From Bacteroidaceae bacterium (lineage in GTDB: Bacteria; Bacteroidota; Bacteroidia; Bacteroidales; Bacteroidaceae), in contig JAGBYI010000188.1 in assembly GCA_017628845.1 (NCBI GenBank), positions 1 to 40,366 on the forward strand: a stretch of 40,366 nt of DNA, written 5' to 3'. This document shows positions 15,305-23,393 of the stretch, piece after piece. The notes beneath the pieces are model-generated. The model had not been told where the DNA came from. It made no database searches and saw only the letters and a program-made list of their open reading frames with translations. The stretch's first letter is position 1, and every line of letters begins with the position of its first letter. The position numbers and the translations under genes are program-made.

Positions 15305-17581
15305 TTGCGTATTATAAAAGCAGGAAGACGATATAAAGGTTTGGAGCGTACGGGAATCCTTTTGGGATTCCTGTTGCTCCTATGTTCATGTAGTAGCAAA
15401 AAGTACCTTGCCGAGGACGAGTATTTGCTGGACAAGGTAAGCATATCGGTTGACTCTGCCGATATCAGTCCTTCGATGTTGTCGGGATATCTCAGGCAGC
15501 AGCCCAATTCTCGGTGGATGTCCATGGTGAAGTTGCCTTTGGGTATATATCTCATATCAAGCCCCAAAAGCAATAGCGCCGTTAATAGGTTTCTGCGCCG
15601 TATGGGTGAAGCACCTGTTGTGTATGATTCCACGTTGTCAGAGCGAAGCAAGCTACGTATACATGATGCCTTGTTCAATATGGGTTACCTGCATGCAGAG
15701 GTAAGTACTCAGGAAAAGTACAAAGGGCACAAGGTTCAGGTATGCTACAATGTATCTGCGGGCAGATGTTACTATATAGACAGCATTGAGGTAAATGTGT
15801 CGGACACGGTTATATCCAGGGAAATAGCAAGTATCGCCGATGCCACTCTCCTGAAGAAGGGAATGCCGTTTGATGCCAATATTCTTAATCAGGAGCGTTC
15901 GCGCATTACCGCGCACATGAATGATAATGGCTATTATGCTTTCAACCGTGACTTCATAAGTTATGAGGCTGACACTATGGCTGGAACCAACGATGTACGT
16001 CTGAGGATGCTTGTGTCTGAATACATGGACCCTACGGTAAACCAATCCCAGAGTCATAGAAAATACACAGTTGGGAATGTTTCTTTCAAGTACGATAGAA
16101 GTAACGGTTCGCCGATATGGATTAGAAAATCTATCCTGAACAATAGTGTCAGTTTGATACCTGGCGATATTTATCGCGAATCAAACCTCACCGACACTTA
16201 TAGTCGTTTGAACCGATTGCCGGCCGTGGCATCGACAAATGTCCGTATGGAACCTAATGTGCAGGACAGTTCATCTTTGGAAGTGAACGTAATCATCACG
16301 CCAGCGCGTTTGAATAGTATCCAGTTGGGACTTGACGGAACCAATACGGCAGGAGATTTTGGGGCCGCGTTGAACTTTACATACCAGAACAGGAATGTTT
16401 TTCATGGTTCTGAGGTTTTCTCCCTGAAATTACGTACTGCTTTTGAGGCTATCAGAGGATTGGAGGGATATGCCGACCAAAATTATTTCGAGTATGGAAT
16501 AGATGCTGGTATGCAATTTCCGGATTTCATTTTTCCGTTCCTCTCAAGAGATTTCAGACGTAAGTCCAAAGCTTCGACCGAATTTAACCTGACATATGCC
16601 AGCCAGGACCGTCCTGAGTTTCACCGTCGTGTGCTTACAGGAGCATGGAAGTACAGGTGGGGCGGTGCAAACGGCAAGGAGCAGCACCGTTTTGACTTGC
16701 TTGATGTGAACTATGTGTTCATGCCCTGGATTAGCGATACTTTCTACGATACATACATCCGTAATCCGGAAAGTCGCAATGCCATCATTGCCTACAATTA
16801 CAAGAACCTATTCATCGTCAAATTAGGATATCAGTACCTGTATTCAAGTGTAGGTCTTGCTACTCCTATGGGGATATATGGAAAGGATGCCTATACTTTG
16901 CGTTTGGGAGTGGAAACGGCCGGCAACCTTCTTCATGGAATATGCAATCTTGCGGAAACAAAGGTAAACGAGGACGGACAGCGCACGCTCTTCAACATAG
17001 CCTATGCCCAATATGCTAAGTTCGACTTTGACATATGTAAGAGTATCCGTTTCTCCAACAGGGCCAGCATGGCCATGCACTTTGCATTGGGCATAGCATG
17101 TCCATACGGTAATAGCGACATTTTGCCTTACGAGAAGCGTTACTTCAGTGGTGGGGCCAATAGTGTGCGTGGTTGGAGTGTCCGTAGTCTTGGTCCTGGT
17201 TCTTTCATGGGTTCTGACGGCAACATAGACTTCATCAACCAGACTGGCGATATCAAGTTGGATATGAGTGTGGAACTTCGTATGCACCTGTTCTGGAAGG
17301 TGGATGGTGCCCTGTTTGTGGATGCTGGCAACATCTGGACATTGCGCGACTATAAGGACCAGCCTGGAGGCCAGTTCAGATGGGAAACGTGTTGGGAGCA
17401 GATTGCGGTAGCATACGGTCTTGGATTGAGACTGAACCTGAATTATTTCCTTCTGCGCTTTGATGCTGGAATGAAGGCAATAAATCCTGCATATAAGGAT
17501 AGTGAGCGGCACTATCCTCTAATAAATCCTAATTTTAAGCGCGATTTCGCCTTCCACTTTGCTGTAGGACTTCCTTTCTGA
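15305..17581 (+). CDS. Omp85/TamA-type outer-membrane beta-barrel lipoprotein
   Basis: About 758 residues. The start is TTG at 15305: no ATG or GTG lies between the upstream stop and the signal sequence, and AAGAG sits just ahead. The N-terminus has a lipoprotein signal (GILLGFLLLLCSCSSKKYL). POTRA-like segments follow (YYIDSIEVNVSDTVISREI; YTVGNVSFKYDRSN). The C-terminal barrel has GGANSVRGWSVRSLGPG, containing the Omp85 RGW/RGF element, and ends FHFAVGLPF with the terminal Phe. The family (BamA/TamA) inserts or secretes outer-membrane proteins or lipids. Lipid-anchored members are common in Bacteroidetes. The gene ends 4 bases before the convergent hydrolase gene. Confidence 0.9.
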   Translation: MRIIKAGRRYKGLERTGILLGFLLLLCSCSSKKYLAEDEYLLDKVSISVDSADISPSMLSGYLRQQPNSRWMSMVKLPLGIYLISSPKSNSAVNRFLRRMGEAPVVYDSTLSERSKLRIHDALFNMGYLHAEVSTQEKYKGHKVQVCYNVSAGRCYYIDSIEVNVSDTVISREIASIADATLLKKGMPFDANILNQERSRITAHMNDNGYYAFNRDFISYEADTMAGTNDVRLRMLVSEYMDPTVNQSQSHRKYTVGNVSFKYDRSNGSPIWIRKSILNNSVSLIPGDIYRESNLTDTYSRLNRLPAVASTNVRMEPNVQDSSSLEVNVIITPARLNSIQLGLDGTNTAGDFGAALNFTYQNRNVFHGSEVFSLKLRTAFEAIRGLEGYADQNYFEYGIDAGMQFPDFIFPFLSRDFRRKSKASTEFNLTYASQDRPEFHRRVLTGAWKYRWGGANGKEQHRFDLLDVNYVFMPWISDTFYDTYIRNPESRNAIIAYNYKNLFIVKLGYQYLYSSVGLATPMGIYGKDAYTLRLGVETAGNLLHGICNLAETKVNEDGQRTLFNIAYAQYAKFDFDICKSIRFSNRASMAMHFALGIACPYGNSDILPYEKRYFSGGANSVRGWSVRSLGPGSFMGSDGNIDFINQTGDIKLDMSVELRMHLFWKVDGALFVDAGNIWTLRDYKDQPGGQFRWETCWEQIAVAYGLGLRLNLNYFLLRFDAGMKAINPAYKDSERHYPLINPNFKRDFAFHFAVGLPF

Positions 17582-17585
17582 TGTT

Positions 17586-18230
17586 TTACAGGTAAGGGTT
17601 GGATTCTATCTCTTCTCCTACAGTGCTTTCGGGACCGTGTCCGGGTAGGATTACGGTGTCTTGTGGAAGGGTGAAAATCTTATTGCCGATGCTTTCCAGT
17701 TCCTGTTGGTAGTTGCCTCCTGGCAAATCGGTTCGTCCAATTCCCATACGAAAGATAGTGTCACCAGTGAGGACAATCCTTCCCGCTGCTATGTAATAGC
17801 ACACTCCGCCTGGTGTATGTCCGGGTGTGTGGAGCACTTGTATGGCAATATCTCCCAATTTCAGCAAGGATGCTTCGCCTATTGATGCTTTGATTTGGGG
17901 CAGGTTGTCAGATATGTCTATCCGGAACCATTTCTGTACCATGTCGGGGGCAGCCTGGTATATTGGCAATTCTGCCGGATGGCACATGGGAACGATACCA
18001 TATTGACAGCAGAGGGTACCTAGCCCCAGGCAATGGTCAAAGTGCATGTGCGTCTGCAACGAATACTTCAGGTTTATGCTGTTTTCGTTAATGAAATCAT
18101 CTATTCTTGCATGTTCGCTTTTTGTCCATGCACCACAATCCACGATAGCACCCTCTTTGGTGATGTCGTCCCAAATGATGTAGCAGTTTTCCTCGATGGG
18201 GTTGACTACGAAGCGTTTATAATGAAACAT
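17586..18230 (-). CDS. Metallo-beta-lactamase-fold hydrolase, glyoxalase-II-like
   Basis: A 214-residue cytoplasmic protein. The ATG at 18230 (MFHYKRFVVNPIEENCYIIW) is preferred over one at 18251. Metal-binding motifs are LQTHMHFDHCLG (HxHxDH), HTPGHTPGGVCYY (third His), LTGDTIFRMGIGRTDLPGG (bridging Asp) and LPGHGPESTVGEE (final His). The family hydrolyses thioesters such as S-lactoylglutathione, though Bacteroidales lack classical glutathione metabolism, so the substrate is open. It overlaps the 3' end of rsmG by 14 bases and is the last gene of the fabI-led run. Confidence 0.92.
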   Translation of the reverse strand: MFHYKRFVVNPIEENCYIIWDDITKEGAIVDCGAWTKSEHARIDDFINENSINLKYSLQTHMHFDHCLGLGTLCCQYGIVPMCHPAELPIYQAAPDMVQKWFRIDISDNLPQIKASIGEASLLKLGDIAIQVLHTPGHTPGGVCYYIAAGRIVLTGDTIFRMGIGRTDLPGGNYQQELESIGNKIFTLPQDTVILPGHGPESTVGEEIESNPYL

Positions 18231-18837
18231 ATACCACTTTTTTTGTTTCAAAGAATTCTTCCTCGAAGTAATCGCTCAGGCTTGTGATGAGAGTGTGTGC
18301 CTTCATGGGCAGAACCTCGTTTGCCAGTTCTCCGCCTTTCAGGCAGATGAGCCCGTTGGGCATGGCGTTCTGTGTTTTTGTGGCAATGTTCTTGCGTACA
18401 AGTTTCACCAGGTCGGACAGGGGCATTACTGCTCTTGATACCACGAAGTCGTACTTGTCCTTCAGGTTTTCGGCACGTGTCCATTCCGTGGTGACATTTG
18501 TCAGTCCCAAAGCCGTGCGCACTTCGTCGCATACGCGTATCTTCTTGCCAATGCTATCCACAAGATGGAAGTGCACTTCAGGGAACATGATGGCCAGTGG
18601 AATACCAGGGAAACCTCCCCCTGTGCCGAGGTCCATTACGCGCGTACCTGATTTGAAGTTGATTATCTGGGCAATTCCCAAGGAGTGCAGGATGTGGTGT
18701 TCATACAGGTTATCTATGTCCTTGCGCGAAATTACGTTGATTTTTGAGTTCCAATCCCTGTAGAGGGCATCCAATGCAGCAAAGCGTTGGCGTTGCTCTT
18801 CCGTTATGTGTGGGAAGTATTTGTTAATGAGTTCCAT
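18217..18837 (-). CDS. rsmG: 16S rRNA m7G527 methyltransferase
   Basis: A 206-residue protein of normal RsmG (GidB) length. Motifs include YRDWNSKINVISRKDIDNLYEHHILHSL, typical of the family N-terminus, the SAM-binding GTRVMDLGTGGGFPGIPLAIMFP, and FHLVDSIGKKIRVCDEV. It methylates G527 of 16S rRNA; loss gives low-level streptomycin resistance in other bacteria. It lies 9 bases after the DUF3298 lipoprotein gene and overlaps the hydrolase gene downstream. Confidence 0.97.
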   Translation of the reverse strand: MELINKYFPHITEEQRQRFAALDALYRDWNSKINVISRKDIDNLYEHHILHSLGIAQIINFKSGTRVMDLGTGGGFPGIPLAIMFPEVHFHLVDSIGKKIRVCDEVRTALGLTNVTTEWTRAENLKDKYDFVVSRAVMPLSDLVKLVRKNIATKTQNAMPNGLICLKGGELANEVLPMKAHTLITSLSDYFEEEFFETKKVVYVSL

Positions 18838-18846
18838 AGTATCCTT

Positions 18847-19650
18847 TTAGTTGTTCTTAAAGTATTGCCTCAGCGAGTCATAACTGAGACTAATGTATGT
18901 GATGCCGCTGGCATAGGGTGCAATATCATATTGCCCGAAGCAGAATGTAATGCTATCCTTCCCAAGCTGGAAATTCTCTGTCAGATACAGCTCCCCGAGA
19001 CCCAGTATGCCAGTTTTCTCTATCAGTTCCTCGCGTGTGGTGCATGCATTGTCTTTTAGAAGTTTTGCTAGCATGGTGCCGAGTATGGCCTGTTCCTGTG
19101 TGGTATCCAGTACATCGTTTATACTTATGGCAAGACCTGTCCTTTTTGAAAAGTTCAGTGTGGATGTGGCGTATGAGCCGTGTGCTCCTCCGGTGTACAT
19201 GTCTATAGCATGCTGGTACACTATCACCGTGTCTGCGGCATCTGGTACAAAACGTCCTTTTCTACATACGTGATATTTTATATCACCGAATGTCTCATCG
19301 TCGGGATCATAGAATTCCATAACTTCGTTCTTCAAAGCATCGATTTCCTTCTCCAAGGCTTGGGTGATGGACGTGCGTATGTTAGCGTCGTGCTTACCTG
19401 AGATGCATTGCTCGTTGATTTTGGCATTAATGCTATCTGCTACGATGCTTCCTGGTACGAGGAATTGGAAGTCATAGTCAATGGAGATGATATTGTCCGA
19501 ACTCTTGCTTATGTGCATTGAGTCGGTTGCAAGTGGTGCTTCCTCCTCTTTCCTGTTTTCCTGGTTATTTTTCTGAACGCATGATGCTAAGGTTGCCAAC
19601 GCTAAGGTAATCAGGCATGTAAATAATATGCCAAAAGGGGTTCTTCTCAT
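18847..19650 (-). CDS. DUF3298-domain lipoprotein
   Basis: A 267-residue predicted lipoprotein (hydrophobic LFTCLITLALATLASC lipobox, then a polar linker). The conserved region is DUF3298/RsiV-like: a strand region ISIDYDFQFLVPG, helices through ITQALEKEIDALKNEVMEFY, then YQHAIDMYTGGAHGSYATSTLNFSKRTG, the hallmark GGAHG motif. A C-terminal strand follows (ITFCFGQYDIAPYASGITYISLSYDSL). In Firmicutes the domain binds lysozyme in the anti-sigma factor RsiV; in Bacteroidetes the role is unknown. It is separated from the antiporter gene by 15 bases and from rsmG by 9, so it is cotranscribed with them. Confidence 0.88.
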   Translation of the reverse strand: MRRTPFGILFTCLITLALATLASCVQKNNQENRKEEEAPLATDSMHISKSSDNIISIDYDFQFLVPGSIVADSINAKINEQCISGKHDANIRTSITQALEKEIDALKNEVMEFYDPDDETFGDIKYHVCRKGRFVPDAADTVIVYQHAIDMYTGGAHGSYATSTLNFSKRTGLAISINDVLDTTQEQAILGTMLAKLLKDNACTTREELIEKTGILGLGELYLTENFQLGKDSITFCFGQYDIAPYASGITYISLSYDSLRQYFKNN

Positions 19651-19665
19651 GTGGATATGTGTCTG

Positions 19666-20784
19666 TTATTTATTCTTCTTGTGGAAGATGATGTTTATGA
19701 TGGTGATGGTCCCCAGTATGTACGGGTAGTATAGATAAGGTATTATGTCCAACGGGTTTATAGATGCCAGACCGGCGGCAATAAGCAGTTGTGCCCCCCA
19801 TGGGATGATGCCCTGGGCAAAGCAGGACATGGTGTCCAGTATGGATGCTGCGCGTTTGGCATCAATGCCGTATCTGTACGAGATGCTGCGTGCTACAGGT
19901 CCTACGGCTAGAATGGCGATGGTGTTGTTGGCCGTGAGCATATCTACAGCAACCACGGCACCAGCAATACTCAGTTCGGCACCCCGGTTAGATGAAACTA
20001 TGCGTCCCAAGTTCATTGTCACCCAGTCAATGACACCTCGCTTGCGCAACTGGTCTATTATCACGGCTGCTATGATCGTGACAATAATCAGGTCATGCAT
20101 GCCCAATATGCCCTTTTTCATGGATTCCCATATGGATGTCATGTCCATACTTCCGGAGTACAGACCAATGATCGAAGCTGTCAGTATGCCTGTTATCAGC
20201 ACCCATATAACGTTCATTCCTCCCAATGCCAGCCCAAATACAGTCAGATAGGGAAGTATCCCCAACAGATTACCTATATTCGGTTCTGTCTGCGATTCTA
20301 TCCCATATCCAAGGAATATGTATGACACCAATGTCAGAAGTGCTGCCGGCAGGGCAATGAGGATGTTGGCCTTGAACTTGTCTGACATTCTGCATCCTTG
20401 TGTCTTGGTGGCCATTATGGTCGTGTCGGAAATGAAGGACAGATTGTCGCCAAATAGGCTTCCACCCACCACCACTGCTGTAACCATAGGCACGTTGGTG
20501 GATGTTGCCGTAGCTAATCCTACTGCAATTGGGGTAAGTGCCGCTATAGTTCCGCAACTGGTACCTATACTTATAGAAACAATGCATGCAGCCACGAACA
20601 TTCCCACAAGGATGAAGTCTCCTGGCAATAAGGCCAACGTTAGGTTCACCATACTGTCCACGCACCCCATCTCCTGTGCTATAGAAGAGAAGGCCCCTGC
20701 CAGAATAAATATCACCAGCATTAGCATTATTCCTCCGTTGTCTTCTGTTTTTCGGGGTGGGGTGGTGGTCCTTTGCTCTTCCAT
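19666..20784 (-). CDS. NhaC-family Na+/H+ antiporter, apparently N-terminally short
   Basis: A 372-residue integral membrane protein with about ten hydrophobic segments. Family signatures are IMLMLVIFILAGAFSSIAQEMG, CIVSISIGTSCGTIAALTPIAVGLA, VVVGGSLFGDNLSFISDTTIMATKTQG and MLTANNTIAILAVGPVARSIS. It would exchange Na+ (or another cation or organic acid) for protons across the inner membrane. NhaC-type proteins that I recall from Bacteroidales are about 430-450 residues, with two further membrane segments before the IMLM segment; here that part is replaced by a short polar start (MEEQRTTTPPRKTEDNGG). FabI's stop lies only 41 bases upstream, leaving no room for the missing part. It may be a functional shorter form or a 5'-deleted gene. 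Confidence 0.8.
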   Translation of the reverse strand: MEEQRTTTPPRKTEDNGGIMLMLVIFILAGAFSSIAQEMGCVDSMVNLTLALLPGDFILVGMFVAACIVSISIGTSCGTIAALTPIAVGLATATSTNVPMVTAVVVGGSLFGDNLSFISDTTIMATKTQGCRMSDKFKANILIALPAALLTLVSYIFLGYGIESQTEPNIGNLLGILPYLTVFGLALGGMNVIWVLITGILTASIIGLYSGSMDMTSIWESMKKGILGMHDLIIVTIIAAVIIDQLRKRGVIDWVTMNLGRIVSSNRGAELSIAGAVVAVDMLTANNTIAILAVGPVARSISYRYGIDAKRAASILDTMSCFAQGIIPWGAQLLIAAGLASINPLDIIPYLYYPYILGTITIINIIFHKKNK

Positions 20785-20825
20785 CAGGGTTATGTGTAAT
20801 TGTTTAGTGTGTGTACAGAGATATG

Positions 20826-21683
20826 TTATCCGTAGATGATGTTTCCGTTCTCGTCCATATATTCCTCCAGTCCCTTTTCATAGGTGGCCATGGCTCGCAA
20901 ACTCATGCCCATACTGGAGAAACCACCGTCGTGGAAAAGGTTTTGCATTGTTACCTTGCGTGTCAGGTCGGAGAACATTACCATACAGTAGTCGGCACAT
21001 TCGTCGGCACTGGCATTGCCAAGGGGAGACAAGCGGTTGGCAAAATCAAACAATTTGTCCATGCCCTTCACTCCGCTTCCTGCCGTGGTTTTTGTGGGAG
21101 ACTGAGAAATGGTGTTGATGCGCACATGGTGTTCGCGTCCATAGATGTATCCGAAACTACGTGCTATAGATTCCAGTAAGGCCTTGGCGTCAGCCATGTC
21201 ATTGTAGCCGAACATAGTGCGTTGTGCTGCCATGTAGGTCAGTGCCACGACGGAACCGTACTTGGCTATAGCATCCTGTTTCTTGGCTGCCTGTAGCATC
21301 TTGTGGAAAGATATGGCACTGATGTCCAGTGTTTTGTCCAGCATTCCATAATCCAGATCGTCGTATGTGCGTCCCTTTCTAACGTTGGGCGACATTCCTA
21401 TGGAGTGAAGGACAAAATCTATCTGACCGCCAAGAACTTCCTGCGAACGGCGGAACACTTCTTGCAGATCCTCGTAGCTTGTTGCATCGGCTGGTATCAC
21501 TTCGCAGTTCAGCTGCTTTGCCAGGTCTTTCACCTGTCCCATTCTGATTGCTATGGCTGTATTTGACAGAGTGATAGAAGCACCCTCTTCCACAGCCTTT
21601 ACGGCCACTTTCCACGCGATGGATTGTTCGTTCAATGCACCGAAAACGACTCCTCTCTTACCTTTCAGTAATCCGTAACTCAT
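20826..21683 (-). CDS. fabI: Enoyl-[acyl-carrier-protein] reductase (NADH)
   Basis: A 285-residue short-chain dehydrogenase-fold enzyme reducing trans-2-enoyl-ACP in the last step of fatty-acid elongation. Features are GKRGVVFGALNEQSIAWKVAVKA (FabI-type nucleotide loop), DFVLHSIGMSP, and the catalytic YNDMADAK (Tyr-x6-Lys). The C-terminal VRINTISQSPTKTTAGSGVKGMDK belongs to the substrate-loop region. It is first in the minus-strand run of fabI, antiporter, DUF3298, rsmG and hydrolase, with a clear promoter at 21722-21753. Confidence 0.97.
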   Translation of the reverse strand: MSYGLLKGKRGVVFGALNEQSIAWKVAVKAVEEGASITLSNTAIAIRMGQVKDLAKQLNCEVIPADATSYEDLQEVFRRSQEVLGGQIDFVLHSIGMSPNVRKGRTYDDLDYGMLDKTLDISAISFHKMLQAAKKQDAIAKYGSVVALTYMAAQRTMFGYNDMADAKALLESIARSFGYIYGREHHVRINTISQSPTKTTAGSGVKGMDKLFDFANRLSPLGNASADECADYCMVMFSDLTRKVTMQNLFHDGGFSSMGMSLRAMATYEKGLEEYMDENGNIIYG

Positions 21684-21721
21684 AATTAATGCCTTATCTT
21701 AGGATTTTCAAATTTACACTA

Positions 21722-21753
21722 CAAAGGTAGTAAATTTTCACTATACAAGCAAA
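21722..21753 (-). promoter_or_regulatory. Promoter for the fabI-led run
   Basis: On the minus strand, TTTG at 21753-21750, a 20-base spacer and TACCTTTG at 21729-21722. Transcription would begin near 21715, about 32 bases before the fabI ATG. Confidence 0.65.
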
Positions 21754-21894
21754 TACAGGAGTACTTAACCTTTGTGTTATTCCCGTATATTTATTATTGG
21801 TGTCCGAAAAAAATATAAAAGTGTATAAAAGTGTGTCTCAATCGCAGTGTTTATGAGGTTGAGATTTTTATTTTCAAATTCCAAGCCCCCCAAT

Positions 21895-22014
21895 TCAGAA
21901 AAGAGTTAATTGATGTGGGGAAATTTCATCAAAGACAGCCATGTTCTCCCAGTCTTTCTTCGGATTATTAATGCGCTCATTCCTGCGTCTGTTAAGTCCG
22001 CTCCTTTGGTTTAA
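21895..22014 (-). pseudogene. Possible C-terminal remnant of a transposase or other lost gene
   Basis: An open stretch of 39 codons with no start, bounded upstream by TAG (22017-22015) and ending in TGA (21897-21895). It reads like a protein tail: basic GLNRRRNERINNPKKDW, then ENMAVFDEISPHQLTLF. Just downstream (minus direction) is a sequence ending in GAGACACAC next to a 10-base direct repeat, as might border an insertion sequence. The family is not identified and the matching other end is not visible. Chance openness over 39 codons is also possible. Confidence 0.35.
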
Positions 22015-22048
22015 CTAAACGGTTGAAAAATTAAGGCTATTGTCATCA

Positions 22049-22075
22049 TAACACTAATGACCGATTGGTGTTAAA
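22049..22075. repeat. Palindromic repeat element, copy 1 (single unit)
   Basis: Bases 22049-22058 pair with 22064-22073 (one G-T pair) around the 5-base loop GACCG. The 24 bases 22052-22075 match 33509-33532 at 22 positions; the shared core is TAATGACCGATTGGnGTTAA. It sits 54 bases past the stop of the metallophosphoesterase gene, so it may act as a terminator or mRNA 3'-end element. Confidence 0.6.
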
Positions 22076-22128
22076 GGTAACACTTGTTTTTGTGGTATAA
22101 CACTAAACTCCCTCGCTATGTGTATGCC

Positions 22129-23244
22129 CTACTTGGCATCTACATTCGAGAGAGTAATGATGCTTATCTCGGGCCATGCGCCCAGACGGAATGGAATATT
22201 GGAACCAGTGCCTGTGTTGACATGCAGGTACTGGTTGTTTTCTTTGTAAAGGCCTCCCCATTCGGAAAAGAGCAGGGTAGAGGGCGACCATCCGCCTATG
22301 CGAAGATGCATGGCATGGGTATGGCCAGAGAGGGTGAGGGGAATGTCTGTGTGGGATAGTATGGCACGACGCCAATGTGATGGGTCGTGAGTGAGCATAA
22401 TCTTGTAGCATCCTGCTGAAATGCCTTCGGTGGCCTTGCCGAGGTTGGCACGTGCAGGAAAGGGCGGATGGCCGTCGTTTTCCACGCCAATGATGGCTAT
22501 GGAGTCATTGCCATTGCGCAGGACAATGTGTTCGTTCATAAGCAGGTTCCAACCCATCTGTCTCTGCATGGTAATGACTTCCTCCAGTTGGTCTTTGTGT
22601 TCGAAGGCTGATTTTCTGGGACCATAGGTGCAGTAGTCGTGATTACCCAGAATGGAGACAATGCCATAAGGGGCTTGAAGGCGGGAAAGAGTCTCTGTGA
22701 ATGGACGAAGTTCCTGGGGCGATGTGCTGACAATATCTCCAGTAAAGACAATAAGGTCGGGTGAAGCCTCGCTAACCATCTCCACAATTCTTTCCACAAT
22801 TTCAGGATGTGAGGTATAGGTGCCCAGATGGAGGTCGGAGATATGAGCAATGCGGAAGCCTTGGAACGATGGTGGGAGAGTTTGGCATGCCACTTCCTTC
22901 TCCACGACAACCAGATGCTTCCAACCGTATGTAATGCCATAGAGCGATACGCCAATGAGCACCAATCGCAGCGCCAAGCCTGCCCTTGGCATGTGTATCA
23001 GTGCCAGGAGGGCATGAAACCAACTGGGCAGGCATGCAAGCAGAAACAGGTATATGCCAAGGCTGAACATCCACGGGAACATGGTACCGGTAAGTATCAT
23101 GACTATCAGCAAGGCCATGATGCAAAGTGGTAACCAGTGCAGGTAGCGCCAAGAGGAAGTGTAATGGCGTACTACTCTATACCAGAGATATATGTCGGAT
23201 GCAAGCGAAAGCAGGCAGATGATAATCAGGGATGTCAGTATCAT
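22129..23244 (-). CDS. Membrane-anchored calcineurin-like metallophosphoesterase
   Basis: A 371-residue protein. About four hydrophobic segments occupy residues 1-120, followed by a metallophosphoesterase domain with ordered motifs: FRIAHISDLHLG, LIVFTGDIVS, GIVSILGNHDYC, IMLTHDPSHW and LTLSGHTHAMHLRIGGW. This is the YkuE-like membrane subfamily; members have been linked to lipid or cell-wall phosphoesters, but the substrate here is unknown. Its ATG overlaps the stop of the 50-residue gene upstream by 4 bases, so it is translationally tied to the Y-family polymerase run. Confidence 0.9.
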   Translation of the reverse strand: MILTSLIIICLLSLASDIYLWYRVVRHYTSSWRYLHWLPLCIMALLIVMILTGTMFPWMFSLGIYLFLLACLPSWFHALLALIHMPRAGLALRLVLIGVSLYGITYGWKHLVVVEKEVACQTLPPSFQGFRIAHISDLHLGTYTSHPEIVERIVEMVSEASPDLIVFTGDIVSTSPQELRPFTETLSRLQAPYGIVSILGNHDYCTYGPRKSAFEHKDQLEEVITMQRQMGWNLLMNEHIVLRNGNDSIAIIGVENDGHPPFPARANLGKATEGISAGCYKIMLTHDPSHWRRAILSHTDIPLTLSGHTHAMHLRIGGWSPSTLLFSEWGGLYKENNQYLHVNTGTGSNIPFRLGAWPEISIITLSNVDAK

Positions 23245-23393
23245 GTGGATGTGGTATCAACGGAGTCGCTGGTCTCACCTTCCTTCAGAGCGGCAAAGGG
23301 TGCGAACTGGGAGGCACGTGCCTCCATGCTCATACGGCGCCGGCCTGTGGGATTCCAATGGGGAAGGTTGATAATGTCTTCGTAGTCGTTCAT
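23241..23393 (-). CDS. 50-residue microprotein coupled to the Y-family polymerase
   Basis: A 50-residue gene with ATG at 23393-23391 overlapping the polymerase stop (ATGA) and TGA at 23243-23241 overlapping the next ATG. The protein starts MNDYEDIINLPHWNPTGRR, then has MSMEARASQFAPFAALKEG and a short polar tail. The pattern DIINLPHxxxxxxxxMSxxxRAxQFxPFAAL is, from memory, that of small YolD-like proteins encoded next to UmuC-type polymerases in Firmicutes and Bacteroidetes. Its role is unknown; acting as an accessory or regulator of the polymerase is plausible. Both junctions and the family pattern argue that it is translated. Confidence 0.8.
   Translation of the reverse strand: MNDYEDIINLPHWNPTGRRRMSMEARASQFAPFAALKEGETSDSVDTTST

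Larger units (their letters stand above)
21754..22128. other. Gene-poor gap between fabI promoter and the metallophosphoesterase gene
   Basis: About 375 bases with no intact gene. It holds a tandem 10-base repeat (TATAAAAGTG at 21814-21823 and 21824-21833), GTGTCTCAATCGCAG at 21833-21847, an open reading remnant on the minus strand at 21895-22014, and a palindromic repeat at 22049-22075. The arrangement looks like the trace of an old insertion. Confidence 0.5.

Noticed and set aside
16844-17512. A 222-codon minus-strand open frame inside the barrel-protein gene
   Set aside because: Antisense to the Omp85 barrel with its RGW motif; composition is not protein-like.
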